DNA from: Collodictyon triciliatum
Lineage: Eukaryota > CRuMs
NCBI GenBank assembly: GCA_043381765.1
Contig: JBHJMP010001244.1
Span: 1-20,304, forward strand
Length of the DNA: 20,304 nucleotides
Direction of reading: 5' to 3'
Each line of letters starts with the position of its first letter. Position 1 is the first letter of the stretch. Made by a program: the position numbers and the translations under genes. The notes below the pieces were generated by a model, which searched no databases, was not told the origin of the DNA, and was given only the letters and a program-made list of their open reading frames with translations. Below are positions 11,326-20,229 of the stretch, piece after piece.

Positions 11326-13259
11326 CAGCAAGATGTGTAAGGACATACCATAGGCGTTCCTGGTAATACAGCTATGCTTTTCAGGTATATCATCGAGTTT
11401 GGTACACCTTCCTTGGAATAAACAAATATATCCTGCATAGGTTCCCACATGATGATTAGTTGAATTATATATTGGAATTATCAAATGTTTTTGAAAGTCA
11501 AAAATGATTTATTGTATTGTATGTATATTCCAGTTAGAAAAATGGTAATTACATCGAGTTGCGAGAGGAACTTCCAATTGTGATAATCTTGGGCCTCAGT
11601 ATTCATCTCATTTAAAACCAAGTCTCCAATTTTTTGGCACCACTCAACTTTCTTTGTAAAGCCATTTGGTACTTCTCGAATATCAACACCTCCGTGTATG
11701 AAGGCCGCAGGGATGATGGAATTCCTATTGCTCTATAATTGATGGACGCATTTCATAAATTTTTGAAAATTTTTTTGTAGGGTATTTAATTTTATGTAAG
11801 AATGGTTCACTTAATCTTACATCAATAATCTTAAAATACCTGAAATGTATGATATCCACTTAGTGTTGACGTATTTATGGCAAAAGTGGAATTTTCGACA
11901 GCATCAATGAACCGATTATATTTTCTTGCTTTCTGAGGTAGTAAACATAATTATATTGTATTAGAATATACAAAAAAAAAATAAATAAAATCAACGTCTG
12001 GTTTCTACTCTATCTGAATATAGCGGTGCATTTGACCGTATTTAAATGAATATTAGATTTAGCCAAATCTTGTGAATTAGTTTATTTTTTGAAGTGATAG
12101 TCTCAAACATGGTTGATCTCTATAAGATAGTATATGTATTTCGTTTTCACGTTTGGCAATTCTCTAATTTATTATATATTTCTTGCAACTTGAACCTCGT
12201 GTGATTAATCAAGTATAGAAAAGGTACCTTTTCACTCTGCAATCGGCTATATAGCAGAATAACTTCAATTATAGCAGCGAGTAATGAGAAAATCATTAAT
12301 GTGAGGTCGATTCCCTTTGTTCCCTCGAAATATGATAACTTGAACGAAATCCAGAATACTGTGGAGCAGAAAATAACCTATTATATAGCCATTTATTGAG
12401 TGTGGGGTCATTCAAGAATATTAAGGATAACATTGTTTTTTGAACCATGCAAAAGACACGCACTATAATTGGGATGGTCGTCTGAGTTGATTCACGATAG
12501 CTATAGATGTACAGCAACAATAGAGCCCTGCTTGCATCGACCAGCTGAAATTAAAATATTAGGGATGTTAGAGGAAGAGCCTCGGAACTGAGATATCCAG
12601 CTTTTTTTTTTTACTAGTTTACTTACGAAGAAATTGCTATAGAAGAATAGTAATAGAAATAGAATATGATTGTATGAGATATTTATAAGCATAACGATTA
12701 TAAGAGAGGGCTTTGTTATTGTTTTCATTTTTTTGCGTCAATTTCTAACAGAAAATTACAACAATAAAGTGAAACATGATTTGCACACATTGAAAGATAG
12801 TTTTTTTTATATATAAAATAAAAATAAAAATAAAAATAAATAGGCGAACCTTAAGAAAACAGCGTTCAAAATAAAAAAAAGTATGTGATGTTGTAAACTA
12901 CTTCCAGAATTCACTCGTATGGAAATTATTATTGTTTTTTTCCTTTATTCGATTCAAAGTGCACTCGTATGGAAAATGAAAAGAAACCAAAAAAGAAAAA
13001 AGAAGAAACAACAACAGATCAGTCAATGACATACCATCACATCAAAACATGACTCTGTAAAGTCATAGTTCTCGACCTCCTTTTCCCAGTAATCGTCCCA
13101 ACCTTCTGTAGAAACACCCGCAAAGATGATGTACAAAAGAATGTTAACCAGCAAGTCGAGGGAAAAGATGATCCCGAAGTAAGCACGTCGCAAAGGAAGT
13201 GCAGCTGCACGATTAGTCATGTCGAAGTTGCTTCCTGGGTATGAGGGCCAGGCCGTGTT
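8734..13259 (-). CDS. STARD3-like: STARD3-like protein: MENTAL domain, FFAT-like motif, START domain
   Basis: Minus-strand exons: 13259-13035, 12544-12464, 12377-12228, 11932-11840, 11732-11553, 11432-11349, 11122-10953, 10756-10583, 10340-10143, 9999-9939, 9832-9702, 9394-9313, 9179-9104, 8900-8734; all GT-AG and in phase, 610 residues from ATG 13220-13218. Residues about 13-135 form a four-helix MENTAL domain (RRAYFGIIFSLDLLV, NYDFTESCFDVM, SRALLLLYIYSYRE, LMIFSLLAAIIEV), as in late-endosomal STARD3/STARD3NL. Residues 146-152 (RFIDAVE) resemble an FFAT VAP-binding motif. Residues about 200-395 are a START sterol/lipid domain (DIFVYSKEGVPNS, RRVLWDPL, SSRDMCCIRR, DVRGWIPERIG). About 200 C-terminal residues, Ser/Thr/Pro-rich then helical, have no STARD3 counterpart. 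The exon containing the ATG is open upstream (NTAWPSYPGSNFD) to an acceptor at 13260, so translation may begin in an unseen upstream exon. Confidence 0.9.
9409..9590. repeat. Compound CAAA / CAAAAA microsatellite
   Basis: About 20 units of CAAA (9409-9491) pass into A-rich CAAAAA units (to about 9590). On the minus strand this gives a long T-rich tract immediately before the acceptor of exon 9394-9313 of the STARD3-like gene, so it sits where a polypyrimidine tract would be. Confidence 0.95.
11231..11324. repeat. AAT microsatellite
   Basis: About 31 AAT units within the intron between exons 11432-11349 and 11122-10953 of the STARD3-like gene. Confidence 0.95.
11894..11914 (-). other. FFAT-like motif
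   Basis: The codons encode R-F-I-D-A-V-E, compared with the FFAT consensus E-F-F-D-A-x-E. It lies directly after the last MENTAL helix and before START, where STARD3 carries its FFAT motif. The usual acidic upstream flank is absent (the flank is KKARKYN), which weakens the call. Confidence 0.45.
12912..12975 (-). mobile_element. Mini-retroposon with 14-bp target-site duplication
   Basis: Direct repeats CACTCGTATGGAAA at 12912-12925 and 12962-12975 flank a 36-bp insert. On the minus strand it reads CACTTTGAATCGAATAAAGG followed by an A-rich tail ending CAATAATAA. It lies in the first intron of the STARD3-like gene, in the sense direction. Confidence 0.85.
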
Positions 13260-13378
13260 CTAAAACAAAAGGAGCAACGCAAAAAAAAAAAAAAAAAAGT
13301 CAAGAACATGGCGCAGACGATTCAGCTTTCAAAAGGACTTTAGTGAAGTTATAATTGGGGTTCTCTTTTCTTTTTACC

Positions 13379-13463
13379 TTTAATTTAATTTAATTTAATT
13401 TTGTTTTGTTTTGTTTTGTTTTGTTTTGTTTTGTTTTGTTTTGTTTTGTTTTGTTTTGTTTTG

Positions 13464-13491
<28 letters not shown>
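13379..13491. repeat. TTTAA then TTTTG microsatellites
   Basis: Four TTTAA units followed by about 18 TTTTG units. The array runs into the T-rich side of the mini-retroposon at 13486-13515, so it probably grew from that element's A-rich tail. Confidence 0.95.
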
Positions 13492-13494
<3 letters not shown>

Positions 13495-13515
13495 CCTTTA
13501 TTCGATTCAAAGTGC
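13486..13515 (-). mobile_element. Mini-retroposon, third copy
   Basis: The minus strand reads CACTTTGAATCGAATAAAGG followed by an A tail that becomes an AAAAC array. The core is identical to the copy at 12926-12961. No target-site duplication was found, possibly because the tail expanded and the flank changed. Confidence 0.7.
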
Positions 13516-13688
13516 AGCGAGGTTATGCCATACAAAGGGGCGAGATAGGTGCGCGTGGTAGAGAGCAAATGCGAGTAAGAGAAGACACTGCTGTGAAGAG
13601 GTTAGCACTGGAAAGAAATCAGTGATAGCGAGTTGGTCAAGTGGGCGACCCGACTGGTTGAGGTGTTAGTAAGATATACATAGAGGAA

Positions 13689-13895
13689 ATGAAAGTACAG
13701 AGAAAATCAACACGAAGTGCGATTGGCGCTAGTAATCCGAGAGGCTTCGCTTTGTGGGGAGGAATCGTTCGAAAGTTGTATGAAAAACTTGTTTGTCTTG
13801 AGAAAGATCAGCCACGAGGGTTCCAAGCAGTGTTACCATTCTTTCTCTATATTGCTCCATTCCTGATGTGTCTATTCATCACAATCTCTTGCTAA
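13689..13895 (+). CDS. Small tail-anchored membrane protein, unrecognised
   Basis: Single exon of 68 codons plus TAA. The N-terminal part is basic (MKVQRKSTRSAIGASNPRGF), followed by a helical stretch (GIVRKLYEKLVCLEK), and residues about 46-67 are one hydrophobic helix that reaches the C terminus (LPFFLYIAPFLMCLFITI). Size and layout are those of small ER or mitochondrial tail-anchored proteins, but I cannot assign a family. AATAAA begins 19 nt after the stop. It diverges from the STARD3-like gene and converges on the SLC35B1-like gene. Confidence 0.5.
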   Translation: MKVQRKSTRSAIGASNPRGFALWGGIVRKLYEKLVCLEKDQPRGFQAVLPFFLYIAPFLMCLFITISC

Positions 13896-13913
13896 AGCAA
13901 AGCTATGCTTGTA

Positions 13914-13919
13914 AATAAA
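13914..13919 (+). terminator. Polyadenylation signal AATAAA
   Basis: AATAAA 19 nt after the TAA of the small membrane-protein ORF, followed by an A run. It supports that ORF being expressed. Confidence 0.45.
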
Positions 13920-14100
13920 AAAAAAATACGTCAACGCCTGAAGTAACCACTGCGCGAGTGTCTGTGAGCATATGTGTGTATGAACACAGAAAGAATTGCG
14001 CAACTTCATCGCTACGCGTCCAGTCAGAAACCCTCCACGACCATAAAAGCAAAATATACCCACATGTTGCGAGTGAGCTTTCTATTTGTTTTGTGTATCT

Positions 14101-14106
14101 TTTATT
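14101..14106 (-). terminator. Polyadenylation signal AATAAA (minus strand)
   Basis: TTTATT on the plus strand gives AATAAA on the minus strand, 78 nt past the TAA of the SLC35B1-like gene. Confidence 0.45.
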
Positions 14107-14183
14107 TTTCTTCACGTTGTTTTTTTGGTCAAGAAAAAAAGAGGAGAAAAAAAAAAGGGAAGAGAAGAGGAAGGTCAGTCTGC

Positions 14184-16257
14184 TTAGTGTGTCTTCTCAT
14201 GGTCTTTCTTGCGTGCGTAGGACTCAAAGAGATCAATAGAGAGGGCTAAGAAGACCAAAGCTGTTCCCCACCACTGCATGGCTGTCATAGCGTGGTTGTA
14301 GAGAAAGACAGAGGCAAGGAGCGTGAAAAACTTGCGTGTGGTCGTGACTGTGCTGCACGTCAACGGGCCGAAGTTCTTAACAAGGCTGTAGATAAAGAGC
14401 TGCCCAAGGGCGCTGCACGTAGAAAACAAAGCCAGGTCAATAAGAGAACTGGGATGCGCAGTAATGAACTCCACAGAAGGCCCAAACTCCCCACTCCAGT
14501 AGAGCCCTACAAGGTTATGAATTGTCAGAATCGTCTACCCAAAACCGCTGAATGAGACAGTCTACAGCTTTGAAAGTGTCTGTGATGCTATGAAAGCAAT
14601 GGTGTGATATTGGATGCCTCTGTGTAGGCAACGAAATATCCACATTAATAGAGTACACGACTAGTGCTGCTGTTCATGTTCGAGTATTGAGGTGGCTGTG
14701 GTAGGGACAAGTGCAGCTAATCAGCAAATGAGGGACAAACCAAATGAAAGGAAGATGGAGGCCCATAAGTTCATGTACATCATCAGTTGCTGTGCCGAAG
14801 GCTTCAAGGTCTTTAGAATGTGCTCCTGTTCTCCTGCTGTCATACCATCGAGAAGAAGCGAGAGGAAAATTAAAAAGATTCCATATCCACTGGTTGGTTG
14901 GTCGGAAGATGATGCTGTTGGCCACTAATGTGATATTATTAATTGCTTCGTTGGTTTGTAAGATTACAAATAAAAAAATTTATAAATTGCAAAGAAAAGA
15001 AAAATTCTGATAGAATTACATGTAGTTCTGTATGTAAGATTATGTAAAGATTAACTCCTTTTTTTCTTTAGCATGGATACAAAATGACATTTAATTTTTC
15101 TTTATCTTTTATATCATATTACGGTCTAGTCTTGGACTAGTCTCACCTTCTTCAAAAAGAACATGGAAATTCCAATCGCGATAGTGCATACAGAGACATA
15201 TCTGGACATTGGATAATTCTTTCGATTTCAGAGAACTCCAGTTATCATCACCATGGTTTATTTTGAAATGTCAGAATAAAAAAAAAACATCCTTTTTGTC
15301 TATTGTTATGTAAAGAAGGCAAATACATTATTGTACTTGAAAATGATAGTGATTGCATACCAGGAATCATTTTTCATGATTTTCCAAGAACCTAATCACC
15401 GATGATGGTTGTATGTAAATTGGAAAAGGGGTAGAAGAGTGAGTTATTATTACTGCAGTATATATTCGTATTTGTTATGAAATTTGTGCAAGTGGTGAGA
15501 TATTGACCTGGGTCGGATAATCCACGTAATTAAGGGCATAATTGCTGCAAAACATGGCTGCAATATAAGTGAAGCTAACACGAGCAAAATCTTTAAACTT
15601 GACCTCACTTTTGCTGTCAGAACAGAGAAGACCTTTATCGTTATCGAGAGTATTATAGTTTATTGTTTAACGAAATGGTTTTCAATATATGCATAACCAA
15701 GCATCATGTAGATTTACTTGTCTAAAGTGTCTTATGGAGAAAAATAAATGACTAGTCATGAATGAATAATATATACATATGAATCAAGTGTAATAGGTGT
15801 CTGAAATAATATTGTAAGGACGCCCACCGAAAAAGGCACACAGAGAGTTTGCAAGACACTGAACAAAAACCAGAGTCAAGGTGAAATGGAACCGCCCACC
15901 GTCAGGTTCATAAGCAGTGACCGAACTATTCCAATACGAATTTGTGTTAGTGAAGTGTACACCTTTATTCAAGTGAAGTAATTGTGCAAAGTACTTTGTT
16001 GATCCATCCTTGCAAAGAGATGAAAATGGAGGCAATACGAAAGAGAAAACATGAAACCAGGAGAAAAAAATATGTAAGGTGGAAAATATAACATACAGCT
16101 TCTCCTGAAGGATTCCGTATACAGAATAGAAGAAATAGACGCCTGCTACAAGAAAAAGCAAAAAAAGCTCCTTCTCCAGCTTCTGCAAAAGAGTCTCCGA
16201 TCCTGATGGGATAGGATGGGACTTAATGGGCTTCTTCGGAGCTTGAGCTTGGTTCAT
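14184..16257 (-). pseudogene. SLC35B1: SLC35B1/HUT1-like ER nucleotide transporter, core disrupted
   Basis: Minus-strand exons: 16257-16097, 15925-15828, 15632-15508, 15391-15361, 15250-15147, 14924-14741, 14506-14184 (TAA), 342 codons, the usual length for the family. Diagnostic motifs in order: FYSVYGILQEKL, TLVFVQCLANSL, SNYALNYVDYPTQ, VLGKS, FLSLLLDGMTAGEQ, MMYMNLWAS, SGEF, ALGQLFIY, KNFGPLTCSTVTTTRKFF, QWWGTALVF. This family are multi-pass ER proteins linked to ATP/ADP or UDP-galactose exchange. Oddities: codon 134, the Cys of the conserved KSCKPIPV motif, is TGA (15376-15374); codon 146 is TGA (15230-15228); and exon 15250-15147 is preceded by GG, not AG. The exon 2 donor (15828) is the least certain junction. 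Outer exons look under selection, so it may be a young pseudogene, a bad allele, sequence error or recoding. Confidence 0.8.
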
Positions 16258-16533
16258 GACGCTTTGTCGTTGTATCTAGTTAAAATAGAAAAAAAAGAGA
16301 AAAGATAAAAAAAAAAAAACACTTGAACAAGTTACAATTCCATCAACTGGATCCTCAAAAACGACCTATCACAGCTACTCTCTTAGAGGTTCGGGTACTC
16401 CGACTGGTTTATTGTGCCTCCGATTTTGTGGTTGCATAGTTGAGCGGCTCTTCCTTAACATATACCCGGTTTATCGGGAATAAGTTTTTCTTTTCTTTGT
16501 TGTTGTTTTTTTTATTATGTGACCGCCGCCGCA
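16258..16533. promoter_or_regulatory. Short divergent promoter region
   Basis: 276 bp between the start of the SLC35B1-like gene (minus) and the small gene candidate at 16534 (plus). It contains A runs and a T run just before 16519. No core promoter motif is clear. Confidence 0.35.
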
Positions 16534-16937
16534 ATGGGAAGCAGCGGTGCAGCGAAGATTCTAGAACAGCAGTTTCAAATATGGATATATGGTATATTTA
16601 GTGCCGTGACTTATTCTTCCTTTGCGGTTATGTTGTCCGCTCGCGTTTTGCCTGTGTCTCATTCCAGCTTTTATTTGCCTTGTGCGCAGTTGTCAAACAA
16701 GTAGACTGAAAGGTACGCGACACGTTTCTGATAATGTCTTGATTTTTTTTTATAATTATGTAATGTGATATCACTTGATATCCATTACATCGTTAACCTG
16801 AGCCTTTGTTGTGGCAAATTTACAACAGATTGGAAAAGAAGTATTGTGTGTTTCGGGAAAAGAAAGCAATTCCTGTGGATATCACAAGAGATACGAGAGT
16901 ATTATCGGGTTGTGAGAAATTAGGGAAGCAGCGCTAG
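16534..16937 (+). CDS. Small single-pass membrane protein candidate, two exons
   Basis: Exon 1 starts at ATG 16534 (MGSSGAAKILEQQFQIWIYG, then FSAVTYSSFAVMLSAR), a short head and one hydrophobic helix. Exon 2 is 16829-16937 after the acceptor ACAACAG, encoding EKKYCVFREKKAIPVDITRD and ending in TAG. The exact donor is unsettled: reading exon 1 on to the good donor at 16712 (AAAG then GTACGC) gives the right phase but meets TAG at 16702-16704; donors near 16635-16655 avoid it. Product about 78-80 residues. No family recognised. Confidence 0.35.
16758..16790. other. Near-perfect inverted repeat (hairpin)
   Basis: ATGTAATGTGATATCA, two bases, then TGATATCCATTACAT. The arms pair over 15 bp with one bulged base and a 2-nt loop. 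It lies in the intron of the gene candidate at 16534-16937. Confidence 0.8.
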
Positions 16938-17149
16938 ATATTCGCCTTACGTAATATAACTACGTACTAGTAGTTGGTGGTCGATGACCGGATTATTTTC
17001 TCAGTATTCGTGAAATAATTAGTAACATAGCACACTGAAACAATGGCACCAGAAAAGTCCATAGCTCATGCATCAATCCAGACAATAATTGGATTTGAAT
17101 ATGTGGCTACTAGGATGTCACGAAAGACAAGTTGATTGAGCAATTTCGT
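16938..17149. other. Convergent intergenic region
   Basis: Tail-to-tail spacer of 212 bp. I see no gene or clear terminator signal in it. Confidence 0.5.
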
Positions 17150-19415
17150 CTAATTAGAATTGATCTTTGGAAGGAATCGCCTTTGTAAGGTGAATATTTG
17201 TACATCTCTGAAATGAGCGTCGACACCAGATAGATCCTGCACCATAGCCAAAAATTAAAAAAAAATCCCTCCAGTAAGATGCGTTTAGTCCATGCCATCA
17301 GGAATATATAAATGAAGTATTAGAGGTTTGAAGATAAGGTCGAAATATCCCACCTCTTGAAGCATGAATTCAGCATTCAACGAGCGTTGGAAATTCGAAA
17401 AAATTGCTCGCTGGCTTCGATGTGTACCAACCACAAACTTTCAGAAAATGGAAATATTATGTATTTAGTATATTGTGTTCTGGACAGGTAAAAAAAAAAC
17501 ATCGATTAAAAAATATGGGGGAGTAAAAGGAAATTAAAAGGAAATATTTTTGTTGTGTTTTTGGGATAGTATGACGACATATGCACCACATTTAATTGCA
17601 CCGGATGCAATAGAATTGGACATACTTTGGTTTGAAAGACGGCCAGCTTTTTTATGTACCCCCAAAGTTCTTTGACTCCTCGCTCTGGAGATATTGTTTG
17701 AGAAAAAAAGCAAGCTGTATTGATGACCACAACGTTGGGTGCTTTTCTGCCGGTGAATTCATCCTCATCCCTTCGAAGAAAATAAATATAATTTACTCCA
17801 GTGGGTCATAAGAAGGGTTTAAATATGTTGCTACAAGGAGTTACATCGTACCATGGAAACTCGCACAGCTCGATTTTAACATTTTGCCGATTGCAGTTTA
17901 ATTTCGAGTTTGAGCCAAGTGTTGCACAAAGCCCTGGGAGGTCGGCAATTATTAGGCGACTGTCTGAATTGTGATAACTCATTAGCAACGTGTGGTGGCA
18001 GTAAATGTGGGTATAGCTATGCATGAAACTCTGCAGAAAAAACTAAACATTTTGAAAGAATGTTGCAAGAAAAAGGTATTAGAGAAGGACAATGAAGAAC
18101 TTACCTTTTTCCATGAAATAAGATAAAAATACAGGTAATATTGGAGAAGATGACCCCAACTCGAGACAAGACTGCATGTTTCTGTTGATTTAAAATATAG
18201 AGAAAAACTGAATTAGTCAATACAGTAGGTAAAACTCGTGTAGACAAGCGATTAGCATGACCTTTCATTGATATTAAAAAAAAAAAGGACATAACGCTTG
18301 TGAAACATTAAGAAAATCGAACTATGAGTTTTATTTGTATAGGAGTAGGACCTGTATTTGTCGTGTTTGATTTCAAAATAGCGACAAAGCCCCAGCGCCT
18401 GGTAGACAATTATATTACAGACATTAATAAGTTAAAAGATGAAGGGAATGGAGTTTGGTTGGTTTCTACCAGAGACAAAAAATTGAACAACCTCGCCAAA
18501 AAAAATATAGTATAGACGTGCGCATATGATTTCAAAACGGAAAAAAAAAAGAAGCTACAATCTCTTCGACCGCAAGGGAGACACACGAGCCATCCAATAT
18601 GTCAGAGACCCGCTCCACAGAGGCGGGTGGATGAAACGCTTGGAAAACCAGCTCTGTCTGTAAGGGCGTGCGAAAACGGTAACTGAAGCAAGCCGAAGAA
18701 GGCCGCTGAGTAGGTTTCTGTATTTATATTTAAAAACATTAAACAAATGAATAGAACCATCCTCTCCCCATCAATCATACATACAAATATTTGCAAAAAA
18801 ATGCAACCATCGCACCATCGGGAGGGACAATAAAATACATTTACTTCTGCCTCACATGAGCCTGTTTGAGCAAGCGACTATTTGAGAGAAAGAGAAAACA
18901 ACAAAAACAACAAAAACAACAAAGAAAAGAACAACAGGACAGAAGAAAGGAAAAGGTCATACCTTATTGAGCGAGCCGTTGGCATTGAGGACGTAGTAGA
19001 CAGCAGCAGGCAGGGCGGTGGGGACGTGCTGATCGGCAAGATCGGCAAGGACGGCGGCGGCGGTGGCGAAGTCGGACGGGGCGGAGACCCACGGGCGTTG
19101 GCGGGAGATCGGCCGGACGCGGGAGGCAGAAGCAGAGGGGGAGGGGGAGCGGCGGGGATTAGCGGGCGCGTGCAGCAGCAGTGACGACGGCGAGGGCGGG
19201 CGGGGTGGCGTGTCGGCAGAGGAAATGGTAGAGGCAGAGGCAAAGGCAGAGGCAAAGGCAAAGGGCGGCCGATCCGGGGTGTCCGGCACAGAGCCCCCCG
19301 CGTGGCCCAGAGACAGCAGCGCAGCCGGCGGCGGGCGTGACGACATCCGCGGGGCGGCGGGCAGGGGCTGCAGGCGCACACGCGGCGACCCGGGCGGCGT
19401 GGAGGGGCGGCTCAT
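17150..19415 (-). CDS. SGNH / PC-esterase-like protein
   Basis: Minus-strand exons: 19415-18963, 18705-18559, 18398-18352, 18181-18105, 17963-17852, 17770-17626, 17437-17354, 17236-17150 (TAG); GT-AG and in phase, 383 residues. Residues 1-115 are Pro/Ser/Ala/Arg-rich and probably disordered. The rest resembles PC-esterase/SGNH proteins: a possible block I serine at LDGSCVSLAVEEI (Ser191, where the family has GDS), KAPNVVVINTACFF (Asn296, like the central beta strand with Asn), FVVGTHRSQ, and VDAHF near the end (Asp361, His363; the family usually has DxxH). The catalytic blocks are atypical, so activity is doubtful and the family call is an inference. Exon 18181-18105 has a second open frame (hydrophobic) that fits phase less well. 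The start ATG was chosen as the only ATG before the conserved part; the frame is open further upstream. Confidence 0.5.
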
Positions 19416-19440
19416 GGGGCGGGGCGGGCTCTCCCGGCTT
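18963..19440. other. GC-rich segment
   Basis: The first exon of the SGNH-like gene and its upstream edge are strongly GC- and CpG-rich, against A/T-rich surroundings. Hexamer-like repeats (GGCAGA/GGCAAA, 19229-19263) encode an FASA-type low-complexity stretch. Confidence 0.85.
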
Positions 19441-20229
19441 TCTGGCGTGCGTGTCTTTGTCTTAGTCTTTGTCCCTGCTTGCCTTCTTCCCCTCGTTCTT
19501 TCGATTGGCAATGCGTGTGTATGTGTATGAGTGCGTGCGTGCGTGGGTATGGGTTTGCCTGTGTGGATGTGTGCGGGTGTTTGGCAGGCAGACAGGCGCT
19601 TTGGCCCAAGATGTCAGGCTCGCGGATGTGAATGGGGCGCGTTTGCTTTTGGATCCTCCTGCGGCACCGGGAGACTTGACCTAAAGAAGAAATAGCCGAA
19701 AGGACATAGTGGTGGGGCGCTTCTTTGGCCGGGCAATTGGAAGTTGGTTGAAAGGCAAACTAAAACCTTCTCGAGAAATTCTGTGAATTCTCTTCTGCGT
19801 CTGCCCAAAAACTGGGGAGGTCTTCTCCTTTATCTTTCCTTATCGGTGACAATGACGTAGAATGTGCCTATTTAGGAAAAAATTTAAATTTTTGTGTCGT
19901 TTTTGCTAATAGTAATTTGTGTTTTCTGCTTCTTATGGAATATCTATATCAATAAAGTTTCTAAATCCAGGCCAATTGCTTCATATTTGTCCTTTTCCAG
20001 ATGAACCTATCTTTTCAACTATAATTATTCCATATATTTCCTCTATAATTCATATTATGTCATATATTTAATGATCATATTGAATTATTTTGCTAATTAA
20101 TTGAATAGGTAAATATATGATTATAAATTCCACATTTATTCTAAATATCCCACAGCGATCAATTGTTAGCTTGCACCGAGCGATCGCATTTCTCGATTTT
20201 TTTGCTACCCAAGCAGAGGCAATAAATAT
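19416..20229. other. Upstream region, no gene recognised
   Basis: 5' side of the SGNH-like gene. It contains a GT-rich stretch (about 19505-19580) and A/T-rich DNA beyond 19850. No supported coding exon on either strand. Confidence 0.5.

Larger units (their letters stand above)
13260..13688. promoter_or_regulatory. Divergent intergenic region
   Basis: Lies between the minus-strand STARD3-like gene and the plus-strand small membrane-protein gene, so it should hold both promoters or 5' UTRs. It contains TTTAA and TTTTG arrays and one mini-retroposon. I see no clear TATA box or initiator. Confidence 0.4.

Noticed and set aside
12627-12709. Hydrophobic open stretch as an extra exon of the STARD3-like gene
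   Set aside because: MENTAL homology runs directly from the exon ending at 13035 to the one starting at 12544; adding this piece would insert about 28 unmatched residues and its acceptor is weak.
9409-13491. Regular short repeats as a CRISPR array
   Set aside because: Units are 3-7 nt microsatellites without spacers, in eukaryotic-type DNA.
18324-18515. Plus-strand 63-codon frame
   Set aside because: It runs antisense across exon 18398-18352 and its flanking introns and shows no recognised family.
19063-19530. Arg/Gly/Glu-rich plus-strand frame over the GC-rich segment
   Set aside because: GC-rich DNA is poor in stops; the minus frame ends at a proper donor and joins in phase to downstream exons, the plus frame does not.
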